Shown here: positions 39,901 to 57,309 of the stretch, piece after piece
Position numbering within the stretch: position 1 is the stretch's first letter
Layout of the letters: the number at the start of each line of letters is the position of its first letter
From: Siniperca chuatsi
Lineage: Eukaryota; Chordata; Actinopteri; Centrarchiformes; Sinipercidae
Direction of reading: 5' to 3'
Length of the DNA stretch: 64,000 nucleotides
Assembly (NCBI RefSeq): GCF_020085105.1
Contig: NC_058042.1
Location: forward strand, 20,161,001-20,225,000
Position numbers and translations under genes: made by a program
Notes under the pieces: model-generated
What the model was told of the DNA's origin: nothing
Databases searched by the model: none
Seen by the model: only the letters and a program-made list of their open reading frames with translations

Positions 39901-41819
39901 TTCCACACAGGATAAGTCGGTGGCCTTCAAGATTTTTGAGCTTGGTTTAAAGAAATATGGCGACATTCCAGAGTACATACTGGCATACATTGATTACCTC
40001 TCACACCTTAATGGTAGGTTATGTATAATAAAATGCAGAGCTAATGCACAGAATGTGTGAAATACGTTCTTTACTACCACCATTAATGTAAGAGTAGTTG
40101 TTTCAATACTATTGCTTAACGATCTGATACTGAGGAAGCAGTGATGTCCTGGTATCAGCTGTTAGAAGATGAAAGATTTCTCTTCCATTATTGTCATAGT
40201 AATGGAAGATAAATGTGTAACCCTCTTTTTTTTCTTCTGTTCTTCCTCTGCCACTTCTCTCTCCAGAGGACAACAACACCAGGGTTCTGTTTGAACGTGT
40301 CCTCACCTCAGGAAGCTTGTCACCAGAAAAGTCAGGGTAATGTATTGATTAAGTTGTGTGCATGTATGCAAGTGATGTAATAATCGATATCTCTGAAAGA
40401 TGTTTGCTGAGTTTTTATTTTCTTTCATTTTTCAGCGAGATCTGGGCTCGGTTCCTGGCTTTTGAGAGCAACATAGGAGACCTGGCCAGTATTCTGAAAG
40501 TGGAGCGCAGGCGATTCACTGCCTTCAAGGATGAGTACGAGGGCAAAGAAACAGCCTTGCTTGTAGATAGGTACAAGTTCATGGACCTGTATCCCTGCTC
40601 TGCTAGTGAACTCAAGGCCCTTGGATACAAGGTGTGTATTTTGCCCTTTATAGATGACACAACATGGTGTGTTTTGCTGTCAAAGCCGTTATACAGATCA
40701 GGCTTTTCTCTCAGTTGATATTTAAACTGTTTCTCCTATGTGTTTGTAGGATGTGTCTCGTGCCAAACTGGCAGCGCTGCTCCCAGAGACTGTGGTGGCG
40801 CCCTCTACGCCTGCACTAAAGGATGAAGCTGACCGTAAACCTGAGTACCCCAAACCTGACACCAATCAGATGATCCCCTTCCAGCCACGTCACCTCGCCC
40901 GTACGTAGTCCTTTGCTAGTCTTATCTCAAGTCCACTGGATGTTGTAACAAATCAGTGAAACTCTGTGTTTACAGGATTGCTCAAGAGCATTAGTCTTTA
41001 CATGTACTGAAGTGTTGAAATTCATTTTTTGCAGATATGTTGTTGCTATGTCTCCTCACCACTGTCTCTTCTACATTTACTTAATGCATAAAAGGATCCA
41101 TCTTTGTGTTCCTCCCCACAGCTCCAGGTTTACACCCTGTCCCTGGTGGAGTTTTCCCAGTCCCCCCAGCTGCTGTTGTCCTAATGAAGCTGCTCCCTCC
41201 GCCTACGTGCTTCACTGTGAGTAGCAGCAGCTTAATACTATCAAGCTCATATTTACTGGTAATGAATAAAAGATGAAAGCAGCTTTTCTACTTGAATGCA
41301 AAAAGAGTCTGTGATTGTTTCTCACTGCAGGGTCCCTTTGTTCAAGTGGATGAGCTCATGGAAAGTTTCAGGAGATGTACACTTCCTGAGAGTAAGTTGC
41401 TTTTGTCAGCACTTTAGATTAATCCAGACCATTTCTATTTTTAGCCACGTGGCTCTAGTGACAGAAATGTCAGTCAGACGGTTGGTCAGTCATCCTGTGA
41501 TCAAATGAGCACTTTGGTCCAGATATCTTGACAGCTGTCAGATAAAAAGTGTTATACTTTGTCAAAATGTTGTTCTGCCCTCTATCTGACATGTACTGAT
41601 GAATTTTCTGTCTCTATAGCTGTTGATGCTGCTGTAGAGCTGATCACTGGTAGACAGCCCGATGCGGGAGGGGAGGGCAATGGATCCATGGAGAACCATG
41701 CTATTGCCAAGTCACTCAAGAGGCCTAACGCAGACTCCGACGAGGAGGATGACAAAGGAGCTGTGGCTCCGCCCATACACGACATCTACCGTGCACGGCA
41801 ACAGAAGAGGATTCGATAA
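30940..41819 (+). CDS. cstf3: cstf3: cleavage stimulation factor subunit 3 (CstF-77), complete, 20 coding exons
   Basis: Scaffold of the CstF complex, which binds the GU-rich element downstream of poly(A) sites. CstF-77 dimerises through HAT repeats and bridges CSTF1 (CstF-50) and CSTF2 (CstF-64). Coding exons: 30940-30966, 31692-31796, 31976-32071, 36837-36869, 37815-37912, 38016-38082, 38171-38205, 38289-38415, 38503-38580, 38703-38865, 39143-39252, 39387-39503, 39597-39815, 39911-40013, 40267-40336, 40436-40631, 40750-40900, 41122-41216, 41331-41391, 41620-41819. All have GT-AG ends and phases agree; the sum is 2151 bp, 716 residues, against 717 in human. It starts [12 protein letters not shown] repeats fill roughly residues 20-550; a Pro-rich segment ([10 protein letters not shown]) follows, then the [23 protein letters not shown] tail. 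Near-identity to the mammalian protein makes the call firm. Intron 3 (4765 bp) is 55% of all intron sequence. Confidence 0.97.
32072..32170 (+). other. cstf3: Read-through extension of cstf3 exon 3 (predicted short CstF-77 isoform)
   Basis: If the exon 3 donor is not used, translation runs in frame for 32 more codons (starting [10 protein letters not shown]) to a TGA at 32168-32170. This predicts a protein of 108 residues lacking almost all HAT repeats. The donor is GAG/GTTAAT, with a pyrimidine at +3. Human and mouse CSTF3 make a short mRNA by polyadenylation in the same intron, ending in a protein of about 100 residues. The isoform here is inferred. Confidence 0.55.
32300..32359 (+). terminator. 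Candidate intronic poly(A) signals in cstf3 intron 3 (proximal pair)
   Basis: Two AATAAA hexamers at 32300-32305 and 32354-32359, 130-185 bases after the read-through stop codon. U-rich sequence follows the first; an A25 run at 32393-32417 lies shortly after the second. They are the nearest hexamers to the weak exon 3 donor. Confidence 0.4.
32393..32417. repeat. A25 homopolymer in cstf3 intron 3
   Basis: Uninterrupted A run about 35 bases after an AATAAA. It could be the tail of an old retroposed copy or a simple repeat. Confidence 0.95.
33045..33105. repeat. GT-rich tract in cstf3 intron 3
   Basis: About 60 bases made almost only of G and T on the plus strand (for example gttgtagtggttgtggtttg). 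RNA of this type binds CstF-64 and CELF-type proteins, but no AATAAA lies in the 40 bases before it. Confidence 0.7.
35828..35833 (+). terminator. Candidate intronic poly(A) signal in cstf3 intron 3 (middle)
   Basis: AATAAA followed after about 35 bases by a U/GU-rich stretch (tctcttgtctgtctcttac) that could serve as a CstF-binding downstream element. Its use is not shown by sequence alone. Confidence 0.3.
36657..36662 (+). terminator. Candidate intronic poly(A) signal in cstf3 intron 3 (distal)
   Basis: AATAAA followed at 36680-36720 by a U/GU-rich region and by a (GT)n-G run at 36728-36748. It lies only 175 bases before the exon 4 acceptor. By the usual signal layout (hexamer, 10-30 bases, U/GU-rich element) it is the best-formed of the intronic hexamers. 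Confidence 0.4.
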
Positions 41820-42189
41820 ACTAAGACACACACTGAACCCTACAAGAATGTAATCTTAACAGGTGGTCCTATGGGGTAAATGTACATGTCTACATTTCTA
41901 AGTGCGTCAGACAGATTATACATCCGTTGATCTCTGTACAGAAGACAAGTATACACACACTCTCACAGACATACGTACAGTATGCACACCCGAGTGTTCT
42001 TGTTGTGTTTTTTTTTTGTTAACAGTTTTTATTTTTAAAGACTGACCATTGTACTGTACAAAATTTTTAATTCAACCATTGATCTTGGCACACAGCTCAG
42101 TTTTGGCCTTGTGATGTTCCAGTGATGGCAAAGTGAAATCAAGCTTCTTCTTTTTTTTTTAGATAACTGGAGGAAACACAGTTCCTTTC

Positions 42190-42195
42190 AATAAA
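42190..42195 (+). terminator. cstf3: cstf3 terminal poly(A) signal
   Basis: AATAAA 371 bases after the stop codon, followed by a T-rich stretch (tttgcttttttatttg). This gives a 3' UTR of about 390 bases. Confidence 0.75.
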
Positions 42196-42210
42196 AGAAT
42201 TCAACCAGAT

Positions 42211-43346
42211 TTGCTTTTTTATTTGACATCAACTGATGATTTATTGCTACCTTTCTCTGCAACTGAATGGACATTTTATCAAGACTTCTCTTTTAGTACA
42301 GCCATGCCGGGCCTTATCATTACCACTAGGGGGCAGCATATGCCTGTTGATCTGAGAGGATCGATCATCCTCTGGTTAAATAATCAGATTCCCTCTATGG
42401 AAGACAGCAGGATTTCACAGGCTTAGATTTATCCAATCTACATAAGGGCAAGATAGTGCAAATACAAACAAAAAATGTTTACTGTAGTTGTAAAAGTTTA
42501 AACTAATTTAAACAGCATTTGCTGTCATGTCCAGATGGATCTTTTGTTGTGACAAACTCAATTGAAGAGTATGTATATAAATAATGTAACTTACACGGTG
42601 AATGTTTTTCAACCCAGCCAGCTGCTCATTTTCACATTGGCCTGATAATGTCATTATTTGCCTGACCAGCACAGCCTTTGTTCTGAGTATGTGGCAGCCT
42701 ATCTCAGCTCTGAGTCTATTCACAGGTAACACTGTGGCAAAAAGCAGTTTATGCAGAAGGCCACTCTAATGCTACATAATAAAGTCTGAATGCTACTTTG
42801 AAATCTGCACCATTTGGAAAACTGCCAATTGCTCTTAGAAACCAAAACAACTGACTAATAAAAAAATCTCTATAATAATGTATTTACTTGTATTTAATAG
42901 GTTCTGAATGATAAACGTTAGAGAATATTTTTTTCCCCTAAAAGTGTTGCAGTAGAGATCCCCACCAAGAGTACCTGTCAAGCAAAGTAACTGCTTGTTG
43001 GCCCTTTGTCATTGTCCTGACTTGTGAAATTCAAGTCACTGATTACAGCTAGAGAACAGTCAAAGCATATTAAGAATTCTGTGATTTTGTAGCACTAAAG
43101 GCATGTCAGCCACCAAACAAAAATAGAAACTGAACAAAGGGTCTTGGAAAGTTAAGAACTGCTCATTTTCTTATTTGACTTGATAAGCTACTGTTTGCTT
43201 TTTAAACTAGACTCTTGAGATGTTGAGAGGAAGGCATATGTGTTTTGGCTGGAAATGTTAAAGTAAAACAATGACAGAATACGAGAAACAGTACTGGCCT
43301 TTCATAAAAAGTTAACTCAACATTACAGTATTTCCAAACTGCTTTT
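42211..43346. other. Convergent intergenic gap between cstf3 and depdc7
   Basis: About 1.1 kb between the two terminal poly(A) signals. No coding sequence or named repeat is recognised. In human, TCP11L1 lies between these two genes; no exon of it is seen here. Confidence 0.6.
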
Positions 43347-43352
43347 TTATTT
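43347..43352 (-). terminator. depdc7: depdc7 poly(A) signal (candidate)
   Basis: AATAAA on the minus strand about 1.0 kb after the stop codon. The gene converges on cstf3; the two poly(A) signals are 1.15 kb apart. Confidence 0.5.
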
Positions 43353-44363
43353 TACAGAAAGACAGTGTGTGTGAAAAACAATATCATAAGTTTGTTAGTT
43401 GACTGGGAACCTCAATAGCATAAAACAGCTTTAGATTTCACAATTATGCCATTTAAAAAAGCAGCAGTCCATATATCTGTTTTTAACAGAGAAAGCACGT
43501 GCAAGGCCTGTGTGGGGGTCAAGCATGAATGGACACAAAGTACTTCTAATTGTGTCTCAAAATGGAATATTAATGGTGTTCTGTGGATAAATAACTTGAC
43601 ATACCAGATGTCCTTTGATCTCTTTGCATCAGAATATACACATTTTGTGTATTCTGTATAATGTGGAAGCGATATCCTGATTAGAAAGCAGTACATAAAC
43701 CATATTTAAACAGAACCCTAAAGATGCCACTAAAACGCGGCTACGGTTTTCAGTCAAACAAAAAATAAAAAACTTGATTTGTTGCAACAAATGCAAAAAA
43801 CCCAGAGGGCTGATTCTCATGAATGCCTCTGACTGTTTACTACAGCACAGCATCAGACTTTTAAATTTCCAGGTTCAAATTTCCGTTTTGAGGGTTCCTC
43901 AGACATAGCTCTACTGTGCATCGCATTGTATATGAGAAACCACATGAACAGACACATTTTTATTGCTAACGCTGTTCCTATTGCACAGGCAGATACTGTA
44001 GAATAGATCCATTGAAAAGCCATATGCAGACTTGTCTTTACTGGCTGCAGACACGGAACGCCATCAAGACGCATTGCAGTGTGAAAACATTTTTTTTTAA
44101 ATTCTCAAGAACACTTGGTTCTTTTTGTCATTCTGGCAATGTAACAGTCTCAAGTGTAACTGACAAAGACTTTTCATGTTAGTGTCCTGCACCAAAGAAA
44201 ATTAAATAAATAAATCACATTCTTGTTCAGTAGTCTAAACTATTTACATACAAGCAAATAAAATCCACGTACTATACTTCACATCATTTACATCACATTA
44301 GCTTTTGTTCTTACACCTACCTCTTTTTACATCACAACACATGATGTGTAATGCTAATAAATA

Positions 44364-49091
<4,728 letters not shown>

Positions 49092-51506
49092 TCAACCAAC
49101 TGGCAATGATAGTCAAGTAATGACAACAGTTTCACACAGACGCAACTATTTTTAGAATCAATTAATTGTTCATCAAGAAAAAAGGCCAAACATTTGCTGG
49201 TTGGAAGCTTCTCTAATGTGAGGATTTGCTGCTTTTCTGTGATTTACATCAAGTAGAATATCTTTAGGTTTTTGACTGTTGGTCAGACAAAACAAGCAAT
49301 TTGAAGACATCCACCCCGGGCTCTGGGAAATTGTGATGGCCATTTTTCACTATTTTCTGACATTTTATAGATGAAGCTTAATGAGATAAATAATCACCTA
49401 TGTAATTAATTATGAAAAAGCAAGACAAACCAAGGTGAAAATAAACTTCCCTACATGCAGATACTATAAAACCCTTACACAACTTACTCAACTTTCTCAA
49501 ACAAGTCCTTTTGGTGTTCCACTTGTTATTCCACAACAGTCATTCTCAGCTTTGTCTATTGTCTGAGCACTTTCTCAGAAAGTATGGGGAATTGCACTTT
49601 CTGTCTTCACCAAACACACACTCCCTCTCCTCTGTGTAATTTCACACAATCAGAATCTGAATTCAAGTTACTGTGTATGTGGGTGTATCAACACATGGTC
49701 CAGGATCAGTGCCTCTCTTGTGTACAGTATGTTCAAAAGCTTTGTTTTATTTTACTTAACAGATGATTAACACCTAATAGTCAAATACTGCAGTCAGCCA
49801 GTGTAGGTTAAAGACATTAAGAAAAACAAAGAGCATCATCTGTGCCAGATTTTCTTACCATACCAGACACCCGATGCAATCTTTCTACACAGCCCACTAC
49901 ACTCAATCACACACGCACAAGGAAACAGAGACAATGATCATATTGTGAGCCTTCTCTCACAAGAGATATCCTGATATATTCCTGTTGATTTTTTTCCACT
50001 GGAAGGGCTGCATTGCTACTAATATATGCACACAAATCAGTAGACGATTTATGCAATCAAACACTGACACGTTCAACACTCCATCATGCAATTTCTCAAC
50101 ATATCTCATTATCTGCCTGTCTGTGCTTGATAGGTCTTTGCTGATGGAAAAAAGTGACTTGTGTCATCCGCCACAAGCAAGGCCAATGAAAGAAAGCAGA
50201 GCTGTGATGTTAGTGTGGCTTTCATCTCACAACAGGAAACATTTAAAGCCTGTTGAGCGAATGTTAGGGGAGGATCTGAGAGACTCACTGAGGCCAGAGG
50301 CCATAAATCAGGCATTGTCAGCGCCAGCCAGGCACCATGTTTTGATAACACAACAAGACAAATACTATTACTGACCCATCTGTAAAACTTGACAACAAAA
50401 ACACAGTACAGCGGCAAGCAGATGTTCGGCCACTTGTTTAAAAAAATACAGCAGCTCATAGAGAGCAGAGGATCTGGGTGATCTGCTGATTAATGAGATA
50501 CATCTACGTCAAACTGCGTTTCCCTCTGGGGAAGAAGAAACTGTCCTGAACTGGGGATTTGCATATCAGGGAAGAACAACTGGGGCTGCGGCAGTTGTAT
50601 GAAAGAGTTGTATGCATAAAAGGAATCATGGGAAATATAATAGGCTGATGATGCAATGAATTAAAATATTTCTTTCATTGCTTTAAGACACTCAAGTTTC
50701 AAAAATGATCTTTAAAATAAATAGTCACTTGGTGTTATAGTCACTATCACAGGAATGCTATTGGTAGTAGTAGTAAGTAACTGCATTATCAGAATGAAAT
50801 CCTTGATTTAGGAGTTAGGGCAGGACCATCTGGAGAATCCCATCAGGGGTCCCTGGATTACCAGTCACACAATAAATCCGGATCTGACCAATATCCATTA
50901 ATGCTTGTTAAAAAAGGGAAAAAAGAGTGGGGGTCAGGTGTGGGTCAAAACAATCCTGGGAACCCGGCTGTGCCCTGTCGCCTCTTGTTGCTTGCCCCAG
51001 GCTGAGATTTGAGCCCAGTTTGTACAACTGCCGCCAGACTTCTTCCCCGTGACTTTGGCCCTCCAGCAGACCGACTGCAGGAGGGGACTGACCTGCATTT
51101 CAGCCAAGGACAACAGTGCGCAGTGTGTTTGCACACATCAGTGCAGGTAAATAATCGCAGAGGGAGCAGCGCAGTCCACACATGGGGATATTCACCCTTG
51201 TGAATAAGATGGTTAAAACTAGGCTACTCCCAAAACCTGAGCTGTATTATCACTCCTTAAAATCCTTTTTAAGGACCGTTGCCTTATCCTGCACCAAGCA
51301 CAGGACTAATGATTTCATGCAGTGAAAATGCTCTGTGGCAACATCAGCACAAGAGCAGCAGGTTGTTAATAGCCTTTGGCAGATGTGCCTGCCAATCAAG
51401 CCTCAGGGCACAGTATGAACGCGCTGAACCTTGGTGGGCTACTGGCCCATATGGATTTGAACTCTCATATCCTGAATGATATAGGCTATCGTGTATGGAG
51501 GCCTAT

Positions 51507-51508
<2 letters not shown>

Positions 51509-51543
<35 letters not shown>
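51509..51543. repeat. (AC)n microsatellite
   Basis: About 17 AC units. Confidence 0.97.
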
Positions 51544-51545
<2 letters not shown>

Positions 51546-54006
51546 TACCCTCTTCTACCTGTGTTTTACCACAAACACTGCTGTCTGCTGAGTGGGCACT
51601 GATCACAAATGTCAAAGAACACAAACGTTGTTCTTATTAAGAGCTTAAAGCTGATCTACAAAACATTAAATTAGTTATTAAACTTAAAGTTATTAAAGCC
51701 ATTACACATTATAAAACCTATTTTCATAGGCTATACTTTCAATAGCCTACACTTTACAATAGGCTATGTTTAGATATTGTTTTTCCAAAGACATAAACAT
51801 TATAAACATAGCCTATTTCAGAAACAGTGAAGTTCGATTAGAAACAAATCCACTCTTTAGTAGAAAAAAATCGATTGGCACTAGACCGTTTCTATTAGAA
51901 ATAGTGGCACAAATAGTCCCAAACACACACGGCGTGTGTAAAATACATTATTGAAGCATGGCACATTCAATTTCTACTTTGATTCATTAGTTTCAGTCAA
52001 ATCCAAATTAGCAGTAGGCGACACATGAACATGTTGAGCTTTTTAAAAAAGTATTTCTTAAAACATTCAATCTCAGCACAGCAGGTTACAGAACTAAATA
52101 AACCAAACCCTTCAGGTTACAACATTATTTCAAACACGACATCAAAATAAACATCTAGTCTGTATTTTATCAGCTAATAGTGGTTAAATTAGTACTACCT
52201 GGTGTTCGGTGGATTAATACTTCCTTCAGTGACTGTAAAGACCATGTCCTTGGTCTTCAATTCACAACGTGACGCACGCAACTAACTACAGACATCCCCG
52301 AAACCGTCCACTCCCACTGCGATACGTTATTCGTGTCCCAATCACCGCCCTGTTCGTCCATTAGCGTAATAATGAGGCTCCCACTGTTTTCCCCGAAGTT
52401 TAACAAAAGGCGCACTAACTCTCTTATTCTTGCATTTGAGCAAATCTCCCTGAACTGAAACTGGAAACGAAGGAAGAGGAATGGTTCAGACGCACTACAG
52501 TTTCTACCACGGTGTAACCAAAGCTTCTCAAGCGAAAGGTTTTACCTTTACAGGTGGCCCAAAATATTTTCTTTTATCACGTGAAGGCATTAGGAATTCT
52601 GAGTAGCCAAAGGCAATGTGCAGAATTGCTGACATTTCCTGCTTAAGTCCTTTATTAAACATTTTTATTGGTTTATTTTACTGCTCAAGTAAAAGACTTT
52701 CAATTCAAAGGAATATGCTAAAAATCCAGGAAGTTTCCACACAACCTTTCACTCATCAACTCACACCCTTAAAGCCTACACCTGAGGAAAATCTGATCTG
52801 ATAAAGAGGTGCAGTATTAAACAGCAGCCACCATGTGAGACAGATATGGATATTCCCAAGAAGAGGCAGTTTGAATGATTTGGGATTTAAAGGATAAAAA
52901 CACAAACATTGAGAATGGGGATGTTTTGGATAAACAGTTTCCTCTGTCCTTCGTGCTAAACAGTGACGTCACGGGGTGGGGGCTACAGTATTGAAACATG
53001 TGACCGCAGGTGCCTCAGGTGTCAAAGTGGCCCTGATGCTATTCCAGCTTGTCTGGGATCATTTATACAGGCAGATTTTCTGTGAAATGAAATAATAAAC
53101 AGACGTACACGGCCCGGAATAAACACACATGAGCTGTAGTAAGGACAGATTTCATGAACTGAGGCTCTAGCCTTCTTTCTTGAGGTGTAATCTGACAGTG
53201 AAAAGGAAGTAAGCCGACACTATAAACCCAATGTTAGTCACTCACTTACAGGGAGACTGAAAGGAAGGCAGCTGTTATTATCATGAGAGACAAGTATGGT
53301 GTACAGTAATCTTCACCTCTTTTATGCAGGACAAAAAAGCACTTTTACACCAGGTGAAGTGAGAACACATGAGCATAAAAGAGAGAGTTAGAGACAGGTC
53401 CTATTTCTCTTAGCCTTTTCACACCATTTGATTAGAGAAGGAGCAGAAAGTCACTAGTTTGCATTCCTAGACAAGGCAGGGAAGGAAATGGCTTCCTTAT
53501 TCACATACTGTTAAGCTGCTCTTGAGCAAGGCACGGTGATTTATGGAAACTGCAGGTGCGTAACTTCACTAATAAGGGGCACTCCACTGATTTTACACAT
53601 GACGTTCAGTTTACTCATCATATGAAGTACTACTTAGTCTATGAAAACTGTTGTATAATTGGGGGTCTAATAAAAGATGCAAAAGTTGCATTATGGGAAC
53701 TATGCTATATATGAACTCACCTTTTCTGTTGCTGTAGATGATGTATTTTTATATTTACACAGCCATCATGTCCAAACAAGAGGAATCAAAGGAAACAAAT
53801 TAAATCCCCGCCTTAAATGAAAGGTAACTCTGTACCTTCAGTTAGGGTGAGAAGCCTCTGGTTGAGGGTGAAACTGGTTTTACAACAAATGAATGCATTG
53901 CATTCAGATGCGCTAGTATTTTGTAAACTTGCCACAAAGCTGTCTTCAGTGCCGTAGAGTGAAACACATTTTACACCACACAGAAAATCAGACAGAGGAA
54001 GAGAGA

Positions 54007-54034
54007 GCGAGAAGAGGGAGAGAGAGAGAGAGAG
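54007..54034. repeat. GA-rich microsatellite
   Basis: Imperfect then perfect GA repeat, about eight uninterrupted units at the end. Confidence 0.85.
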
Positions 54035-54449
54035 CACTCTGGTTAATGCAATCAGAAATTCTAGTCCACAAGGTCAAAGCAATATTTACTCTCCTGCTTC
54101 TCTCCATGTGCCTGGAAAGCCCTGCATATTTCCCTTTCTTTCCCCTTCATACTTATCGGTCATGCAGTGTTAGTCAAGTCAAAATTAGTTTACAGTTATG
54201 ATGATGACAAATATCTAAAGGAATTTTCTCCAGGAGGTGGCATTGAAAATAAGACAAACACGATGCAAGTTTTTGTTTAAGGATCCCGTGTGACATGGAA
54301 GAAAAGCAGAAATGAGGAAAGACACTTTGCAAACAGGTGGCAGGCACAGTGTGAAGGACTGCTGTTACTGTGGAGTTGGTGATTCAGACCCCTTGCTAAA
54401 ACTGGGGGATTCATGAAAATGAGAACTCTTGAGCAAGATCCCCAAATGC

Positions 54450-55024
54450 TAGTGGTGGAAAAAGTACTTACATCCTTCAATTAAGTTAAAAAAAAATACC
54501 AATACCACAATGTAAAAATACTCCAAGTAAAAGTCCTGCATTTAAAATCATTCTTTGGTAAAAATACAGAAGTATTAGCAGCAAGTATCAAAAGTAAAAG
54601 TATTCATTCTGCAGAAGATTGAAACCTGTGATGGTTATAATATGTGACATTATTAGATTGTTAATACCAATGCATCAGTGTGTAAGTAGCATTTTACTGT
54701 TGTAACTACTTTATATACTATATATAATTGGGTAGTTTAGTCCAGTGGTGAGAAGTTTAGAGGGAAAAAAATGGAACGCGTAGACATCTGAAACGTGATA
54801 AGAGGCTCCAACTAGATACTGCTTTTTTGTAGGACAAGCCTATGAAAAGTACTAGTAACAAGACCAGTTAAATAACTGTAGTGGAGTAAAAAGTACACTG
54901 TTTTGAACTGAAGTGGAATAGGAGTATAAAGTAGCATAAAATGGAACAACCAAGTAAAGTACCTTAAAATGGTACTTAAAGGTACAGTACTTGAGTAAAT
55001 GTACTCAGTTACTTTTCACCACTG
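54450..55024. mobile_element. hAT-type MITE with perfect 8-bp target duplication
   Basis: Ends TAGTGGTGGAAAAAGTAC and CTTTTCACCACTG are inverted repeats. The element is flanked by identical CCAAATGC at 54442-54449 and 55025-55032. There is no ORF. It is related to the element at 46021 and to a very abundant family (agtggtggaaagtaac) of spiny-rayed fishes. Confidence 0.82.
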
Positions 55025-56764
55025 CCAAATGCACAGATGCAGGTGTTCAGTTGTCAATGCCAGGTCAATCTGTGCCAGATTGAGTATAAATCTGTAACTC
55101 TCCCTTCCACATATGTCTGCTATGCACCCTGCAAGTCTGTACATGACTGGTTAAAACAGTTTGAAAAGTACACCATCATCACACAGTACATTAGGTTTTT
55201 ACTACAGGGCATTTCCAAAATCAATAGGCAGTCAGTGTTATGCAGTCTTATCCAACACACAGCTGTCCAGTTACTGTGCCCTCCTCACATTCTCGTGCTG
55301 CCTCAAGGGTCCTCTCAGTCTGTCTCCCACATATGGAACAATGCAGTGCATTAAAATTCATATGCTTTTCATCTGGAGAGCAGACATCCAGTAACTGTCT
55401 CTACCAGTCGTGCCATGCTGGAATCCCAAACGCTTGCCTGACTGGCCGTCCTCTGCAACTCCAAAGGACAGAGGACAGTGGCTTTCCTCACAGAGCTGTC
55501 GCTGCAGCATAGAGGCACTTTTGTTTGTTGGGGGTTGCCAGTAATTTTGCATTGTGGCTGGACTGGCTGGACAATTAACAATTTTATTCAACAGACCCTC
55601 TCAGACGACACAAAGTCGGCCACCCATTCGCAATGAATAGTTTGGTCATGAGAGCATGGTGGGCGAGCAAGTTTCTTGCCTTTCTTGCCATTTGGAAAAA
55701 TGATTTTTGAGTTCGGGACTGCTGTTGAGACCAGTAGCAAAGCTGTAATTAGTATTACTTACAAGTAAGTATATGAAGCAAAACAGGAGAGTACAGTTCT
55801 GATCAGTGTTGATTGGACTTTCCTGGGATGCCAGGACTCACTGTTGAGGCTTTTGGAGGTGTTATGGTGTCAGTGACAAAATAGCTAATGAAGGATGATA
55901 ATCTTACTCTCACCCACTGTTCTTCCCTCTAACATCTAAGGCAGCTGTCAACATTGCGTCTGAAATAAGACCAAGGACACGTCCATCATATCCTGTGCAA
56001 TGGAGCGAATCTTATGTACCAAACAACCTTGGTACGCAGTCTCTTTAACTTCTAAAATTACTTCAGAGGAATTCACGGACACCTTCAGATTGTACTCAGA
56101 ATCTCTGTTCAAATTAAAAGGGTTTTCATTCTGTGGCAGTGAGTACTTTTTAGGTATTCATGTTCTAGGAGCGCTCTGGTTAAATATTGCCAGTGATTGT
56201 GTCAAGTTTACAAATTTGCTCCTGTGATGTTTAAGAGAGCCAAATAGTGAGGCTCCATGTGATTTAAATGCTGCTGACAGCAGTCTTATCTTGTAGTTTT
56301 ATCAGGCACCTTCTTCTCATCTTATGTGACTTTGGAATCACCATGTTAAGTATTTAGGACATTTTCTATTTTTGATGTCGGAGTAATTGCAGTGGGACTA
56401 CACTTAAAAAGCAACCGTCACTCATTTCCATTATTAAGACTTTATGCTACTACAGCATTTTCAAAATCTTGAGCTCCAGAAAATTTGGAAGATGTTAACC
56501 ACCTCAGACAAAACATAACAAAGCAAACATCTAATACATGCGCAACTTTATTTACAAACTGCATCTGTAAAGAACAAGATTATTTTTTGATAGCATAAAA
56601 TTGGTAACTGATTTATAAAGAGTCCATTTTGGAAAACTGTGAAAAAAATGTGTCTCAGAAATTGTAATGAACAAGAGAACATAACAATATTTACCTCTGT
56701 GAAAAATATATATCTATTTGTCATAAAATGTGGGCTATGTCTGTAAAGGAGTATAAAGACAACT

Positions 56765-56774
56765 TTTATTTATT
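56765..56774 (-). terminator. qser1: qser1 poly(A) signal (candidate)
   Basis: Overlapping AATAAATAAA on the minus strand about 950 bases after the stop codon, followed by U-rich sequence. A second AATAAA at 57083-57078 lies next to an A tract and is an alternative. Confidence 0.45.
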
Positions 56775-57083
56775 TAATTTTACCCTCAGATAAGTCAAGG
56801 TAATGATATCTGATTAACAAAATTCATAAAAAGCAGTACTGGAACAGCACTGACTTGCATCTTATAAGCAAAGGGGTGTTTGAAGCACAAAAGTAAAATC
56901 ACAATATAGATACAGTATATAGTTACTAAATTCTTCCTTAAGAGAATTGCTGCAGTTCCCACCTCCCTGTTCTTTTATACAAAATGTACATTATATATAA
57001 GTTGGTGCTCCATTACAAAATGGATGTTTTACAAACAGTATATAGCTACGGTTATATTTAATATATAGAGATGTTTTTTTATT

Positions 57084-57120
57084 TTCTTCTTCTTCTTTTT
57101 TTTTTTTTTTTTTTTTTTTT
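57084..57120. repeat. TTC repeat and T25 run in the qser1 3' UTR
   Basis: Short (TTC)n followed by 25 T on the plus strand; in the qser1 transcript this reads A25 followed by (GAA)n. Confidence 0.95.
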
Positions 57121-57270
57121 ACAATAAATCAACTTCTCTGAATGTGAGCCTATTTATGAAATGATTGACGAAGGCTTGTTATAACTGTGATTTTTAATGG
57201 CTGTGCTCTACTTCCTATGCCAGTTGCTTTCTATCTAGTCCATACTCACTGGTTATGATCTGACATTTAA

Positions 57271-57272
<2 letters not shown>

Positions 57273-57308
<36 letters not shown>
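57273..57308. repeat. A36 run in the qser1 3' UTR
   Basis: Uninterrupted 36 A on the plus strand, read as U36 in the qser1 transcript, 152 bases upstream of the transcript's A25 tract. Confidence 0.95.

Positions 57309-57309
<1 letters not shown>

Noticed and set aside
50934..51203. Overlapping ORFs on both strands in slightly GC-richer DNA upstream of depdc7
   Set aside because: Neither strand matches a DEPDC7 N-terminus, and no phase-compatible donor joins it to the exon at 48922.
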